Shown: positions 1 to 9,673, numbered from the stretch's first letter. The stretch is 64,000 bases of DNA from Bacteroidales bacterium Phil12 (GCA_002633275.1 NWBO01000149.1:124001-188000), one strand, 5' to 3'. Program-made: numbers and translations. The notes: generated by a model not told the origin, from the sequence alone.

Positions 1-43
1 GCTGATTACAAATCAGCTACTCTACCAACTGAGTTATATCGGC
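1..43 (-). tRNA. tRNA-Thr (anticodon TGT), 5' part only
   Basis: The minus strand reads as the 5' half of a tRNA: acceptor start GCCGATA, D-arm ACTC-AGTTGGTA-GAGT, then anticodon stem GCTGA/TCAGC enclosing loop TTTGTAA, giving anticodon TGT (threonine). The window edge cuts it just after the anticodon stem, so the variable loop, T-arm and 3' acceptor strand are missing. A minus-strand promoter candidate lies at 149-179. Confidence 0.9.
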
Positions 44-148
44 ATTCTTTTATCTTATCTCTTAAACTTTCAAATAACTGAACTTGTCCTTTTCTCTCCC
101 GCCTAAATCCCCTGTACCACGTTTAGTTTTCCTCTCAAAAGGCGAATG

Positions 149-179
149 CAAAATTACGATATTTTCAAATACCCACCAA
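149..179 (-). promoter_or_regulatory. Candidate promoter for the tRNA-Thr transcript
   Basis: On the minus strand TAATTTTG (149-156) is preceded by TTG (177-179) with a 20-bp spacer. This matches the Bacteroidota primary-sigma pattern TTG-N19/20-TAnnTTTG. The leader to the tRNA would be about 100 nt. Confidence 0.5.
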
Positions 180-559
180 ATATTTATAACTATTTTTTTC
201 GCTATTAGTCCTTAAAATATTGTTTTTCAAGATAAAAAATTTATATTTCTATTATTATCCATTTTGATTTTTATTCTAAAAATATAGATATTTTAGCCTA
301 ATTTTGCCCATAAATTCATCTTTAAGACAACAAAAATTAATAAAATTTTCACTTTTACATAAAATCTACTCAACAACGCTCATTCAACAACGTCATTACG
401 CCAAAATCCGGTTCATATAACAACGCAAATAAAAAATTTGATTGTAATTCACATTCCTAAATTAAACTTTTTGCAGTCTTTTTTGTCAAAAAAAATGTAA
501 TGTTTCAAAAAAACTTACGTTATTCACTTTTTAATTATTAACGACATAAAAGAAAAGAT
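180..559. other. AT-rich intergenic region, no gene seen
   Basis: Very AT-rich spacer between the tRNA-Thr promoter and the outer-membrane receptor gene. It contains no convincing ORF or RNA fold. It presumably holds the promoter of the receptor gene, but no clean TTG / TAnnTTTG pair was found. Confidence 0.4.
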
Positions 560-3094
560 ATGAGATTTTTTAAGAAAACAATGTTATGCGTTCCCCTATT
601 ATTAATGTTAATAATCAGTTTATCAGTGTCAGCACAAAAATCAACGTTATCAGGAAAGATTTTAGACGATAATGATTCTTCGCCCTTGCCGTACGTATCT
701 GTATCGATATTGAAAGATTCCAAACTTGTCAATGGAGGTATAACCAATGACAATGGCGATTTTAACATCAAAAATATCAGTTATGGTAAATATACAATCA
801 AGTTTTCATTTGTCGGTTACAAGGATTTCATAAAGGATGTTGAAATAAAATCCTCCAACGTTAATGTCGGAACAATAAGATTACAGACTTCAAGCGAGAA
901 TTTGCAAGAAGTTACAATTGTCGGTGCTAAACAAATGATGGAATATAAACTTGACAAACGTGTAGTCAATGTAGATCAAAATCTTGTCAGCGCAGGCGGA
1001 GATGCAAGCGATGTTTTGCAAGATGTTCCGAGTGTTGAAGTCGATGACGAGGGTAATATATCTCTTCGAGGGGCTTCAAACGTTACTCTTTTGATTGACG
1101 GCAAACCCTCTACATTATATGGCAACGATGTGGCGACTGTATTAAATCAAATACCTGCTTCACAAATCGACAAAGTCGAAGTTATCACCAACCCTTCGGC
1201 TAAATACAATCCGGAAGGTATGAGCGGTATTATCAACATCACTTTGAAAGAAAAAGGAAATATGGGTTTGAATGGTAATATCAATCTATCGAGCGGTTCG
1301 TCATTAAAAGAATTTCAACCAAAAGAACGATTGTCGGCTTCAATCAATTGGTCCAATAAAAAGTTTTCACTTTCCGCTTCGGGAGATTTTAATTACAATC
1401 AAAGAGGTATGAAAACCGATAATCTGCGATTCTTTAATGATAACGGAAGTGTGTCAGATATAATAAGAAGTCAAAGAAACGGCGGCGAGAAAGGTTTCGG
1501 CGGCGGTTTTAGAATAGGTGGTGATTGGTATATCAATAAATATAACACCTTAACGTTAAGTCTGAATTCTCACATACATGACACTCCCGATGATTATTCC
1601 ACAACCACCAACAGCAACCTTATAAAGGATATTGACGAGCGTAACAATATTGATCAGAGTAATGGAACGAGCTATGGAATATTTAACAACGTCGGACTTT
1701 CATATCAAAAGGATTTCAAAAACAATAAAGAACAACAATTCTATGCAAGTTTCACTTGGAATTGGGGTAAAATGAACAGAAAAATTCAAGACGACATTAC
1801 ATACGCAAATAACGGCGAGATTTTCAATGGTAGTTTAATTCAAGATTATTATAGAGGCGATACGTCCGAAAGTAATAATTATGGAGCGATTTCTGATATT
1901 CATTATGTCCATCCTTTTGGCGAAAATTCAAAATTGGAAGTTGGTTATAATTTAGATTATCACGGTGGCTCCTCAACATCAAGGACAGCCTACGATGGCA
2001 TATTGAACAACAAAGAGAGTTACGATTTTGAAAGAGATGAATTTATCCACGCTTTCTATGCTACATACGGATTTCAGATAGGTAAGAAATTCTCCGCACA
2101 ATTAGGTTTGCGTCAAGAGATTGTAAAAAACGATTTCAAAAAAACAGATTTCGAACACGTATCTACACCATTCAATAAAGACTATAACCCATTGTATCCG
2201 TCAATACATATTTCTTATCAATTGAATCAAATGAATTCATTCCAAATATCATATTCCCGTCGTATCCGTCGTCCCGATCCTTGGACAATTATGCCGAACA
2301 TCGACAGAACCAATAAAGAATATTTACGTTTTGGTAATCCCGATATAGACCCTGAATTTACTAATGCTTTTGAATTAGGTTGGTCTTTGATGTTACCTAA
2401 AACAACAATTTTCACTTCTGCTTATTACCGTTATGTGAATAATGGAATAACACGGTTTCAATTTCTTTGGAACGAAGAGAATGCAGAAAGATACGGCTTT
2501 GAATGGGCTTGGGAAGCGGCAAGTAACGAAGATGCCAACAGTGTAACAGCCCAAACATTCGTCAATCTTGCCCATTCTTCAAACTATGGATTGGAATTTA
2601 TCGTCGATAGAGATATTACCGATTGGTGGAAAGCCAATCTAAGTATGAACTTCTTTGGTTCTTACCAAGACGGAACGGGCTTGGGTTATAGCGAAATAAG
2701 TTCTTTTAACTTCAACGCCAAATTAAACACTACCATCACCCTACCTAAAAACTTTACTATACAATTATCCGGACGTTATAACGCTCCACGAAAAACTATT
2801 CAAGGTAAAGACAATGCCCGATACGATTTTGACTTGGCTATAAGAAAATCACTTTGGAATAAACGTGCTACAATCGCTTTGAATTTCCGTGATATTTTCG
2901 ATACTCGCGGCGGCTTCGGTTATGCTTACACCGACCAATACATATCATTCACAAAACGCCACCCTTATTCTCAAAGCGTAAGAATATCTTTCTCATATAA
3001 CTTCGGTAAAACCGCAAATATGAAAAGACAAAAGAAACCTACACAATCTTCTTCACAAGACTACAACTCTTCAAGCGAAGACTACGATGATTAA
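560..3094 (+). CDS. TonB-dependent receptor-like outer-membrane beta-barrel protein
   Basis: An 844-residue outer-membrane protein. Residues 1-25 form a signal peptide ending SVSAQ. A carboxypeptidase-regulatory-like domain follows (about 29-110, with GGITNDNGDFNIKNI and YTIKFSFVGYKD). A plug-like region spans about 120-230 (RGASNVTLLIDGKPS, NPSAKYNPEGMSGIINI), and a long aromatic-rich beta-barrel runs to about residue 815. The C-terminus is a low-complexity Ser/Gln/Asp tail. This architecture matches the OMP_b-brl_3 (PF14905) 'outer membrane beta-barrel family' of Bacteroidota. Substrate is unknown: there is no SusD partner next to it. The next gene starts inside its last codons. Confidence 0.85.
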   Translation: MRFFKKTMLCVPLLLMLIISLSVSAQKSTLSGKILDDNDSSPLPYVSVSILKDSKLVNGGITNDNGDFNIKNISYGKYTIKFSFVGYKDFIKDVEIKSSNVNVGTIRLQTSSENLQEVTIVGAKQMMEYKLDKRVVNVDQNLVSAGGDASDVLQDVPSVEVDDEGNISLRGASNVTLLIDGKPSTLYGNDVATVLNQIPASQIDKVEVITNPSAKYNPEGMSGIINITLKEKGNMGLNGNINLSSGSSLKEFQPKERLSASINWSNKKFSLSASGDFNYNQRGMKTDNLRFFNDNGSVSDIIRSQRNGGEKGFGGGFRIGGDWYINKYNTLTLSLNSHIHDTPDDYSTTTNSNLIKDIDERNNIDQSNGTSYGIFNNVGLSYQKDFKNNKEQQFYASFTWNWGKMNRKIQDDITYANNGEIFNGSLIQDYYRGDTSESNNYGAISDIHYVHPFGENSKLEVGYNLDYHGGSSTSRTAYDGILNNKESYDFERDEFIHAFYATYGFQIGKKFSAQLGLRQEIVKNDFKKTDFEHVSTPFNKDYNPLYPSIHISYQLNQMNSFQISYSRRIRRPDPWTIMPNIDRTNKEYLRFGNPDIDPEFTNAFELGWSLMLPKTTIFTSAYYRYVNNGITRFQFLWNEENAERYGFEWAWEAASNEDANSVTAQTFVNLAHSSNYGLEFIVDRDITDWWKANLSMNFFGSYQDGTGLGYSEISSFNFNAKLNTTITLPKNFTIQLSGRYNAPRKTIQGKDNARYDFDLAIRKSLWNKRATIALNFRDIFDTRGGFGYAYTDQYISFTKRHPYSQSVRISFSYNFGKTANMKRQKKPTQSSSQDYNSSSEDYDD

Positions 3095-3476
3095 AGAAAA
3101 AATATATTGTAAGATACGCAGACGGTATGTTGCCCTAACGCCAGAAGAAACGGTAAGGCAACATACCGTTTCTATCCTAAACGAAAGTTTTCATTACCCT
3201 TTGACGCGTTTTTCATTGGAAGCACAAATAAATGTAGGGCAAATGCAAAAGCGATATGACATTGTAATTTACGATAGCGAGCGAAAACCATTTATGCTTG
3301 TCGAATGCAAAGCCCAAACAGTGCCAATAACCGACAAAACAGTATCGCAAGCAACCGCCTACAACCTAACCTTAAACGCAAAATACATTCTTTTGACAAA
3401 TGGTGTAACGACAATAATTTTACGCAAGACTTCGCAAGGCTACATTCAGCAAAAAACAATCCCGCATCTCAAATAA
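3087..3476 (+). CDS. Small HsdR N-terminal-domain-like protein (PD-(D/E)XK nuclease fold)
   Basis: A 129-residue protein overlapping the receptor gene by 8 bp. It carries VALTPEETVRQH and a PD-(D/E)XK-like core: Asp58 in KRYDIVIYD, then Glu73-x-Lys75 in LVECKA. It resembles the stand-alone 'type I restriction enzyme R protein N-terminal domain' proteins (PF13588) common in Bacteroidota, which lack the helicase and have no HsdM/HsdS partner. Its cellular role is unknown. It ends about 170 bp from the convergent queE gene, with a 21-bp repeat array between. A perfect 13-bp inverted repeat (3122-3134 / 3157-3169) lies inside its first codons. Confidence 0.75.
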   Translation: MIKEKIYCKIRRRYVALTPEETVRQHTVSILNESFHYPLTRFSLEAQINVGQMQKRYDIVIYDSERKPFMLVECKAQTVPITDKTVSQATAYNLTLNAKYILLTNGVTTIILRKTSQGYIQQKTIPHLK

Positions 3477-3524
3477 ATTCTTTCAAAACACGTATCGAAA
3501 AAATAATATCTCATATCACAAAAT

Positions 3525-3608
3525 TGGTGTTAAACATTAGCAAAATAATGTTTAACATTAATATAATAGTATTAAACATTATTTTATCAATGTGAGTAAT
3601 TAAAAAAC
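3525..3608. repeat. 21-bp-periodic intergenic repeat array (about 4 units)
   Basis: Four consecutive 21-bp units begin at 3525, 3546, 3567 and 3588. They share a near-palindromic core such as TAATGTTTAACATTA plus an A-rich spacer; the last has the alternative core AATGTGAGTAATTA. The array lies between two convergent genes. It belongs to the family described in the findings. Confidence 0.8.
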
Positions 3609-3643
3609 TCGTTACGCAAAACGCAATTACAATTTCGCTTTTA

Positions 3644-4264
3644 TTATTTCACATTTATCATTTTGTGCATCTGTAACGACAATCGCCAAACGGGATTAGC
3701 CTTGATGTATTCTTCAATAATAGGCAGCACCGTTTCTTTCTTTGAATATTCGGGCTGCAAATAAAACACTTTTTCTTTCAAATCACTATCCGTTTTTGCC
3801 GTTGCTTGCGAACGCATATTTTCGGCAAATATGAAATCTTTTTCTTGTTCAATGACAACTTTTAATTCATTCGCCTTTTGCAGCGATTTCGTCAGCGACA
3901 ATTTGTTTTTTTTAGGCGAAAGAGTAATCCAATCCCAAAATCCGGTGATAGTATTAACCCCGGAGGTCTCAATATATGTCTTTATTCCGTTATCGTGCAA
4001 CGCTTTTGTTAGTTCAGTTAAATCATAAAGAGTAGGCTCTCCTCCTGTAACGATAACATTTGTCGCAGAAAACTCTTTAACCCTCTGTAAAATCTCATCA
4101 ACATTCATCAAAACGGAATTGCTCTTGCTCCAAGCCTTTTTCTCATCGCAAAAATCACAACCCACATTACAACCCGCAAGACGTATAAAACACGCAGCCA
4201 TACCAACATTTCTGCCCTCGCCTTGCAAGGAATAAAAAATTTCATAAACAGGTAGTTTTATCAT
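3644..4264 (-). CDS. queE: 7-carboxy-7-deazaguanine synthase (radical SAM)
   Basis: A 206-residue radical SAM enzyme that converts 6-carboxytetrahydropterin to 7-carboxy-7-deazaguanine in queuosine precursor synthesis. The N-terminus has the family signature YEIFYSLQGEG. The cluster motif is Cys32-x3-Cys36-x2-Cys39 (GCNVGCDFCDEKKAW), which binds the 4Fe-4S cluster. The SAM-binding GGEP motif is at about 74-77. The size fits the short Bacteroidota QueE. It lies 78 bp downstream of namZ on the same strand; no other queuosine genes are in the window. Confidence 0.93.
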   Translation of the reverse strand: MIKLPVYEIFYSLQGEGRNVGMAACFIRLAGCNVGCDFCDEKKAWSKSNSVLMNVDEILQRVKEFSATNVIVTGGEPTLYDLTELTKALHDNGIKTYIETSGVNTITGFWDWITLSPKKNKLSLTKSLQKANELKVVIEQEKDFIFAENMRSQATAKTDSDLKEKVFYLQPEYSKKETVLPIIEEYIKANPVWRLSLQMHKMINVK

Positions 4265-4342
4265 AAGCCCAAAAACTCTTTTTCTTTTAGTACATAATTA
4301 AAGTATAATAAACATTAGTCAAAACAAAACCAATCGCCAGGA

Positions 4343-5503
4343 TTATTTATAGATAAGATATTTTTGTCTAATATTGTCGTATTTTCTTAAATCTTCTTCC
4401 CAAGTCTGGCGAATGTCGTCTGCCGATTTTCCCTGCTTGATTTGTTCTTTTATAGTCTTATCGCCCGTCAGAAGGTCGAACATACGATTAAAGAACTTGT
4501 CTTTTTGAGGAAAATAATTGTACATCTCAATAATTTCTTCCAACTCTATATCCTGCGAATTTATCTTGTAAGTAACACCGAAACACGTGTCATTCACATA
4601 AGGAGGGTTTTCGGCAACGCCTTTAATGGATTTTGGTACGAATTTCTTTATCTTGATAGGATATTCGGGAAAACCTGCAATCTCAAAAGGTTGATTTGTT
4701 CCTCTGCCGACAGATATCGGAGTACCCTCAAACAGACATAAAGTAGGATAATTACGAATTGCCTGCATACTTTGTAAGTTCGGCGAAGGGAAAACATCTA
4801 TTGTATAAATGCTATCACGATTGTAATTAAGCATATGTATAACCGTCAAATCACAAAGACGCGAACTATCTGCCAAATGTTCATCGTTTATCATCTTTGC
4901 ATACTCCCCTATCGTCAATCCATAACAAATAGGAATAGGTTGCATACCCACAAAACTTTTACAATCGTTTTTCAAAACAGGTCCCGCAACGAAATTATTG
5001 GGATTTGGTCTATCCAAAACGATTATAGGTTTAGAGTTTTCGATGCATGCCGCCATAACGTATTCCAATGTCGAAATGTACGTATAAAAACGACAACCTA
5101 CGTCCTGCAAATCAAAAACCACAATATCTATATCATTCATTTGTCGGTTTGTCGGTTTCTTGTTTTTGCCGTACAGGGAGATAATTTTTATTGAATCTTT
5201 GTAATACGCAACGCCATTAATCAATTTGCCGGCTTCCTGTGTCCCTTTCAAACCATGTTCAGGAGTAAAGAGAGTTTTAATGTTTATGTTTTTACTAAGT
5301 AATGTATCAACCAAATGCTTCGATACCTTTTTTGCGGTGTCATTATTAACCTCAAAGACTACACTTGTGTGATTGCAGACAACAGCAACCCTTTTGTTTT
5401 CAAGCATAGGTAAGTATTTTTCAAATCTATTGTTGCCGATTATCAGTTGAGCGAAACTCGTCTGAACGCACAATATGGCGAGTAAAAACAATATCTTTTT
5501 CAT
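4343..5503 (-). CDS. namZ: DUF1343 family exo-beta-N-acetylmuramidase (NamZ-like), secreted
   Basis: I choose the start at 5503 (386 residues) because it gives a clean signal peptide, MKKILFLLAILC...SFAQ. Upstream in-frame ATGs at 5527 and 5554 would put a charged extension before it, and the 5554 codon is next to a likely -7 box (5544-5551). The body has DUF1343 motifs: RVAVVCNHTSVV, TLFTPEHGLKG, VFDLQDVGCRFYTYISTLEYVM, VLDRPNPN and PSPNLQSMQAIRNYPTLCLFEGTPISVGRGT. The family (GH171, NamZ/YbbC) removes terminal MurNAc from peptidoglycan fragments, so a role in wall recycling is likely. Confidence 0.88.
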   Translation of the reverse strand: MKKILFLLAILCVQTSFAQLIIGNNRFEKYLPMLENKRVAVVCNHTSVVFEVNNDTAKKVSKHLVDTLLSKNINIKTLFTPEHGLKGTQEAGKLINGVAYYKDSIKIISLYGKNKKPTNRQMNDIDIVVFDLQDVGCRFYTYISTLEYVMAACIENSKPIIVLDRPNPNNFVAGPVLKNDCKSFVGMQPIPICYGLTIGEYAKMINDEHLADSSRLCDLTVIHMLNYNRDSIYTIDVFPSPNLQSMQAIRNYPTLCLFEGTPISVGRGTNQPFEIAGFPEYPIKIKKFVPKSIKGVAENPPYVNDTCFGVTYKINSQDIELEEIIEMYNYFPQKDKFFNRMFDLLTGDKTIKEQIKQGKSADDIRQTWEEDLRKYDNIRQKYLIYK

Positions 5504-5543
5504 GGTGTTTTGTATCAATTTTTCCATTCTCAAATCAAGGCTG

Positions 5544-5551
5544 CAAAAGTA
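5544..5551 (-). promoter_or_regulatory. Candidate -7 box of namZ
   Basis: Minus-strand TACTTTTG fits TAnnTTTG. No good -33 TTG was found at the usual distance. The position supports translation from 5503. Confidence 0.35.
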
Positions 5552-5606
5552 CAAAAAAAAATGTTTTTTTTTAATTAATGTCTTATTTTGTTTTCATTTA
5601 TTATTG

Positions 5607-5614
5607 TAATTTTG
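5607..5614 (+). promoter_or_regulatory. Candidate -7 box of topA
   Basis: TAATTTTG matches the Bacteroidota -7 consensus and lies 27 bp before the chosen topA ATG. The nearest upstream TTG (5588-5590) is 16 bp away, short of the usual 19-20. Since 5588, the most upstream possible start, lies before this box, the ATG at 5642 is favoured. Confidence 0.45.
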
Positions 5615-5641
5615 CAAACTCTTAAATCAAAGATAAACAAA

Positions 5642-8101
5642 ATGGCAGATAATTTAGTAATAGTCGAGTCGCCTGCTAAGGCTAAAACCATAGAGAAATA
5701 CTTAGGAAACGATTATAAAGTTATGTCTTCTTTCGGTCATATCCGTGATTTGGAAAAGAAAGAGTTGGGAATAGATATAGAAAACAAATTTGAACCAAAC
5801 TATATAGTACCGGAGGACAAGAAAAAAGTTGTCAAGGAATTGAAAGATGCCGTGAAGAAAGTCAAAACGGTATGGCTTGCAAGTGATGAGGACCGTGAGG
5901 GAGAGGCTATCGCTTGGCATTTGAACGAGGAGTTAAACCTAAAAAAGAAAGATACCAAACGTATTGTTTTCAACGAAATCACAAAGACTGCAATCCTTAA
6001 CGCCATCGCCAATCCTCGTGAGATAGACATTAACTTGGTTAATGCCCAACAGGCGAGAAGAGTTTTGGACCGTATTGTCGGTTACGAGATGTCGCCCGTG
6101 CTATGGAAGAAAATCAAATTGGGATTGTCTGCCGGCAGAGTGCAAAGTATTGCCGTTCGTTTGATTGTTGAAAAAGAAGAAGAGATAAAACAATTCGTTT
6201 CTTCTTTTAATTATAAAGTCAGTGCCTTGTTTCATACATCGGATAACAAAAGCCTGTTGAAAGCAACGCTAAACAACAAGTTCGATTCCGAAGAAAAGGC
6301 TTATGAATTTCTAAACAGATGCGCCGATGCCACTTTCAAGGTTTGTGCAATCGAAAAGAAACCCGAGAAACGTATGCCCGCACCTCCTTTTACCACTTCC
6401 ACATTGCAGCAAGAGGCTTCCCGAAAACTTGGTTTTTCTGTTTCGCAGACTATGATGGTTGCCCAGCAACTTTATGAGCAAGGTTTGATAACTTATATGA
6501 GAACAGACTCCGTTAATTTGAGTGATTACGCTTTGGATATGGCCAAACAAGTTATCCCCGATATGTTTGGCAAGCAGTATTTGAAAATAAGAAAATACGC
6601 AACCAAGAGCAAAGGAGCCCAAGAAGCCCACGAAGCAATTCGTCCTACATCATTGGAACGCCAAACAATAAGCGGCGACAGTTATCAAACACGTCTGTAT
6701 TCTCTTATTTGGAAACGTATGGTGGCTTCGCAAATGGCAGAAGCCAAACTCGAAAAAACAGTAATCGATATAGAAATAAGCAACGACGACAATCATTTCA
6801 CTTCCCAAGCCGAAGTGATTTTGTTTGACGGATTTTTGAAACTTTATCAGGTGAGTGTTGATGACGATGAGCCTAACGAAGAAGAGATTTCTTTAATACC
6901 TAACATCTCCGACGGCGAAACACTTCTTTTGCAACAGATAAAAGCAAAACAATCTTTCAATTCGCAACCTGCAAGATACAATGAAGCATCGCTTGTCAAA
7001 CGTTTGGAGGATTTGGGCATAGGTCGTCCTTCCACATACGCCCCTACAATAACGACAATTCAACGCCGCGAATATGTGGAAAAACGTTCATTACCTGCTC
7101 AGACAAGAGAAGTAAATGTTTTGACACTTGAAGATAAACAAATAACCAAAAGCGTTGAAATAGAAAACTACGGCAAAGAAAACAACAAACTTGCCCCGAC
7201 CGATATAGGAATAATCGTAAATAATTTCCTTGTTGAGAACTTTAAGGATATTCTTTCCTATAATTTCACTGCCGAAGTGGAGAGTCAGTTTGACCAAATC
7301 GCACAAGGCAAAAAAGACTGGCACAAGATGATGTCCGATTTCTACAATCCTTTCATTGCAGAAGTGAAAAACGCCAACGATAATTCCGAAAGACAAAAGG
7401 GCGAAAGGTTTCTTGGCATCGATCCTAAGAGCGGCAAAAAGGTTTATGCCCGTATCGGTCGCTACGGTTCGTTGGTACAAATCGGCGAGAGCGGCAAAGA
7501 CGAGAATTTGCAGTTCTCTTCGCTGAAAAACAACCAAAGTATTTCCACCATAACATTGGAAGAGGCTTTGTCGCTGTTTAACCTTCCTCGTCTTGTGGGC
7601 AAATACAAGGACAAAGAAATTCTTGCCAACACAGGCCGCTTCGGTGCTTACATCAAATGGGGCGACAAAAACGTTTCGCTTCCAAAAGATATCGACCCAT
7701 ACAACGTAACTTTGGAGCAATCCATAACGGAAATAGAAAAAAAGATTACAAAAGACGCTCTGACCAAAGACCTGCCGAAAACGATAACCCTGTTGGAGAA
7801 CGAGCCGATTGAATTAAAATACGGCAGATTCGGATTGTATCTTTCATACAAAGAGAAAAACTTCCGAATACCTAAGGATATCGATGTGGCAACCCTTCAA
7901 CCGCAACAGGCAATAGACATTGTAAACGGCAAAAAGAAAGCAACGAGTTCCACCGCTTTGAAAGAATTTTCTTCGGGAGCCCAACTTCTGAACGGTCGTT
8001 TCGGTGCTTACATCAAATATAACGGCAAAAACTACAAGATTCCTAAAAATCTTGACGCCGCAACCCTGAGTGAAGATGATGTCAATAAGATTATCAAATA
8101 A
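5642..8101 (+). CDS. topA: DNA topoisomerase I (type IA)
   Basis: An 819-residue topoisomerase that relaxes negative supercoils. The start at 5642 begins MADNLVIVESPAKAKTIEKY, the canonical TOPRIM opening. The acidic TOPRIM motif ASDEDREGEAIAWHL follows. The catalytic tyrosine is Tyr285 in GLITYMRTDS. Family motifs RRVLDRIVGYEMSPVLW, SAGRVQSIAVRLIVEKE and GIGRPSTYAPTI are intact. The C-terminus lacks zinc fingers and instead has about four lysine-rich repeats of the type GRFGAYIKWGDKNVSLPKD, as usual in Bacteroidota enzymes. It is divergent from namZ and followed by a terminator. Confidence 0.96.
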   Translation: MADNLVIVESPAKAKTIEKYLGNDYKVMSSFGHIRDLEKKELGIDIENKFEPNYIVPEDKKKVVKELKDAVKKVKTVWLASDEDREGEAIAWHLNEELNLKKKDTKRIVFNEITKTAILNAIANPREIDINLVNAQQARRVLDRIVGYEMSPVLWKKIKLGLSAGRVQSIAVRLIVEKEEEIKQFVSSFNYKVSALFHTSDNKSLLKATLNNKFDSEEKAYEFLNRCADATFKVCAIEKKPEKRMPAPPFTTSTLQQEASRKLGFSVSQTMMVAQQLYEQGLITYMRTDSVNLSDYALDMAKQVIPDMFGKQYLKIRKYATKSKGAQEAHEAIRPTSLERQTISGDSYQTRLYSLIWKRMVASQMAEAKLEKTVIDIEISNDDNHFTSQAEVILFDGFLKLYQVSVDDDEPNEEEISLIPNISDGETLLLQQIKAKQSFNSQPARYNEASLVKRLEDLGIGRPSTYAPTITTIQRREYVEKRSLPAQTREVNVLTLEDKQITKSVEIENYGKENNKLAPTDIGIIVNNFLVENFKDILSYNFTAEVESQFDQIAQGKKDWHKMMSDFYNPFIAEVKNANDNSERQKGERFLGIDPKSGKKVYARIGRYGSLVQIGESGKDENLQFSSLKNNQSISTITLEEALSLFNLPRLVGKYKDKEILANTGRFGAYIKWGDKNVSLPKDIDPYNVTLEQSITEIEKKITKDALTKDLPKTITLLENEPIELKYGRFGLYLSYKEKNFRIPKDIDVATLQPQQAIDIVNGKKKATSSTALKEFSSGAQLLNGRFGAYIKYNGKNYKIPKNLDAATLSEDDVNKIIK

Positions 8102-8122
8102 TTTACTTGTTATTTAATACCC

Positions 8123-8165
8123 AAAAGTGCGTGATTTGAAACATAATCCCGCACTTTTATTTATC
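8123..8165 (+). terminator. Intrinsic terminator of topA
   Basis: Stem AAAAGTGCG (8123-8131) pairs with CGCACTTTT (8150-8158) across an 18-nt loop, followed by a U-rich tail. It lies 22 bp after the topA stop. Confidence 0.65.
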
Positions 8166-8196
8166 AAAACCTTTATATTTTCTTTTCGCAACGCAA

Positions 8197-9294
8197 ATGT
8201 CCGACACCATACCAAACAAACGCCCTCTTTTGCCCGATTACGACGCACTGCAATCAAAAACCATGGATTTCCTACGCTTTCCTTTGATGATTGCCGTCTG
8301 CTTTATCCATGTACATCAGCCGAATTTGATAAATATGCACCCTTCAACGCCTGCCTTCGCCGTATATTTCTTAATCTCGCAGGTGATTACCCGTTTGGCA
8401 GTGCCGTTATTCTTTATCATATCGGGATATTACTTCTTTTTCAACAAAGACAATAAACAATCCTTCACCATTTCCTCTTATCTGTCCAAACTAAAAAAAC
8501 GAATAAACACGTTACTTGTTCCCTACCTGCTTTGGAATTTATTTGTACTCTTGTTTCGCATCTTCACCGACCCGTACATACGCCATTACGCAACGACACT
8601 TCCGCACATACTTTCCGCCTTTTGTTATTGGAATGGCGGAAAAAGCCCGATAGCGTTTCAGTTTTGGTTCATAAGGGACTTGATTTATATGTGTATCCTT
8701 TCTCCAATCGTTTTTCTGCTTTTAAGAAACAAAAACATTATCGCCATATCGCTGTTGTGCCTACTTTGGTTTATGGATTTTGATGTTTTGGGACGAAGTG
8801 CGAGTGCCGTATTTTTCTTTTCGTTGGGTGCATTTTTCAGCATAAACGACCTTAATATCATCAAAACCATCGCACATTTGCCACGCAAATCGGTTTATAT
8901 TACAACGTTTATCCTTATGGTTTCGGATTTATTGCTCAACATTTCGCCGACAAACAAGCCGCACACTGCCACCGACAACCCTTATATTCACAATCTTTTC
9001 CTTTTGTTTGGTATCGTTTGCGTCTTACTTTTCGTTTCCTCTCTTATCAAACGCCGCATCAAAGCCGAAAACCGCTCCTTATCGCAAGCATCTTTCTTTT
9101 TATTCGCCATACACGTCATTCCGTTACAATCGCTCAACACCTTTTTAATTCGCATATTGCCTCAAAACGATTTAAGTTTTTTACTTAACTACTTCATTTG
9201 TGTTCCGACGATAGCCGTTTTATCCGTTTTCGCCCACAAAATCCTTAAACGCTGCCTACCCGAAACGCTTTCCGTCCTCACTGGCGGCCGTTAG
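8197..9294 (+). CDS. Acyltransferase family 3 integral membrane protein
   Basis: A 365-residue polytopic membrane protein with about ten hydrophobic segments. The N-terminal region MDFLRFPLMIAVCFIHVHQP resembles the conserved Arg/His segment of acyltransferase-3 proteins (PF01757), and RLAVPLFFIISGYYFF is the typical second-helix motif. QFWFIRDLIYMCILSPI is another family hallmark. Members transfer acyl groups, often acetyl, to sugars of surface polysaccharides; the acceptor here cannot be told. The gene stands alone, 95 bp after topA. A large 21-bp-periodic repeat array starts at its stop codon. Confidence 0.8.
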   Translation: MSDTIPNKRPLLPDYDALQSKTMDFLRFPLMIAVCFIHVHQPNLINMHPSTPAFAVYFLISQVITRLAVPLFFIISGYYFFFNKDNKQSFTISSYLSKLKKRINTLLVPYLLWNLFVLLFRIFTDPYIRHYATTLPHILSAFCYWNGGKSPIAFQFWFIRDLIYMCILSPIVFLLLRNKNIIAISLLCLLWFMDFDVLGRSASAVFFFSLGAFFSINDLNIIKTIAHLPRKSVYITTFILMVSDLLLNISPTNKPHTATDNPYIHNLFLLFGIVCVLLFVSSLIKRRIKAENRSLSQASFFLFAIHVIPLQSLNTFLIRILPQNDLSFLLNYFICVPTIAVLSVFAHKILKRCLPETLSVLTGGR

Positions 9295-9671
9295 CAAACG
9301 GATATTTTACATTAGCATCTTGATTTTTAATATTAGCGAATTGATATTTTACATTGCCGTCTTCATATTACACACATAAACCCCTACATTTTACAACCAT
9401 TGCTTTGAGATTTTTATTCATTGCTTTGAGATTTATACTCATTGGCTTGAAGTTGATATTTTTTGTATTGAAGTTTCTATTTATTGCATTGAGATTTGTA
9501 CCCCGTTGGTTTGAAGTTTGTATTTTTTGCATTGAAGTTTATACCCGTTGGTTTGAAGTTTGTATTTATTCTACTGAGATTTGTGTTCAAATCAGCCCAA
9601 TACTTTTCCAAATCAGCCCAATACTTTTCCAGGTCAGCCCAATACTTTTCCAAGTCAGCCTGAAACATCCA
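9294..9671. repeat. 18-unit degenerate 21-bp tandem array (left part of a large composite repeat)
   Basis: Eighteen consecutive blocks of exactly 21 bp run from 9294 to 9671. The first four (9294-9377) look like TTAGCGAATTGATATTTTAC and resemble small arrays elsewhere. Units at 9399-9587 carry TTGAAGTTTGTAT or TTGAGATTT. Units at 9588-9671 carry AATCAGCCCAATACTTTTC, nearly identical in three copies. Because 21 bp is seven codons, ORFs across it show heptad-like repeats (EKYWADL) which I regard as by-products. See findings. Confidence 0.85.
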
Positions 9672-9673
9672 TC

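Noticed and set aside
7091..7720. Minus-strand ORF of 209 codons inside topA
   Set aside because: Antisense to the C-terminal repeats of topoisomerase I; no recognisable motif.
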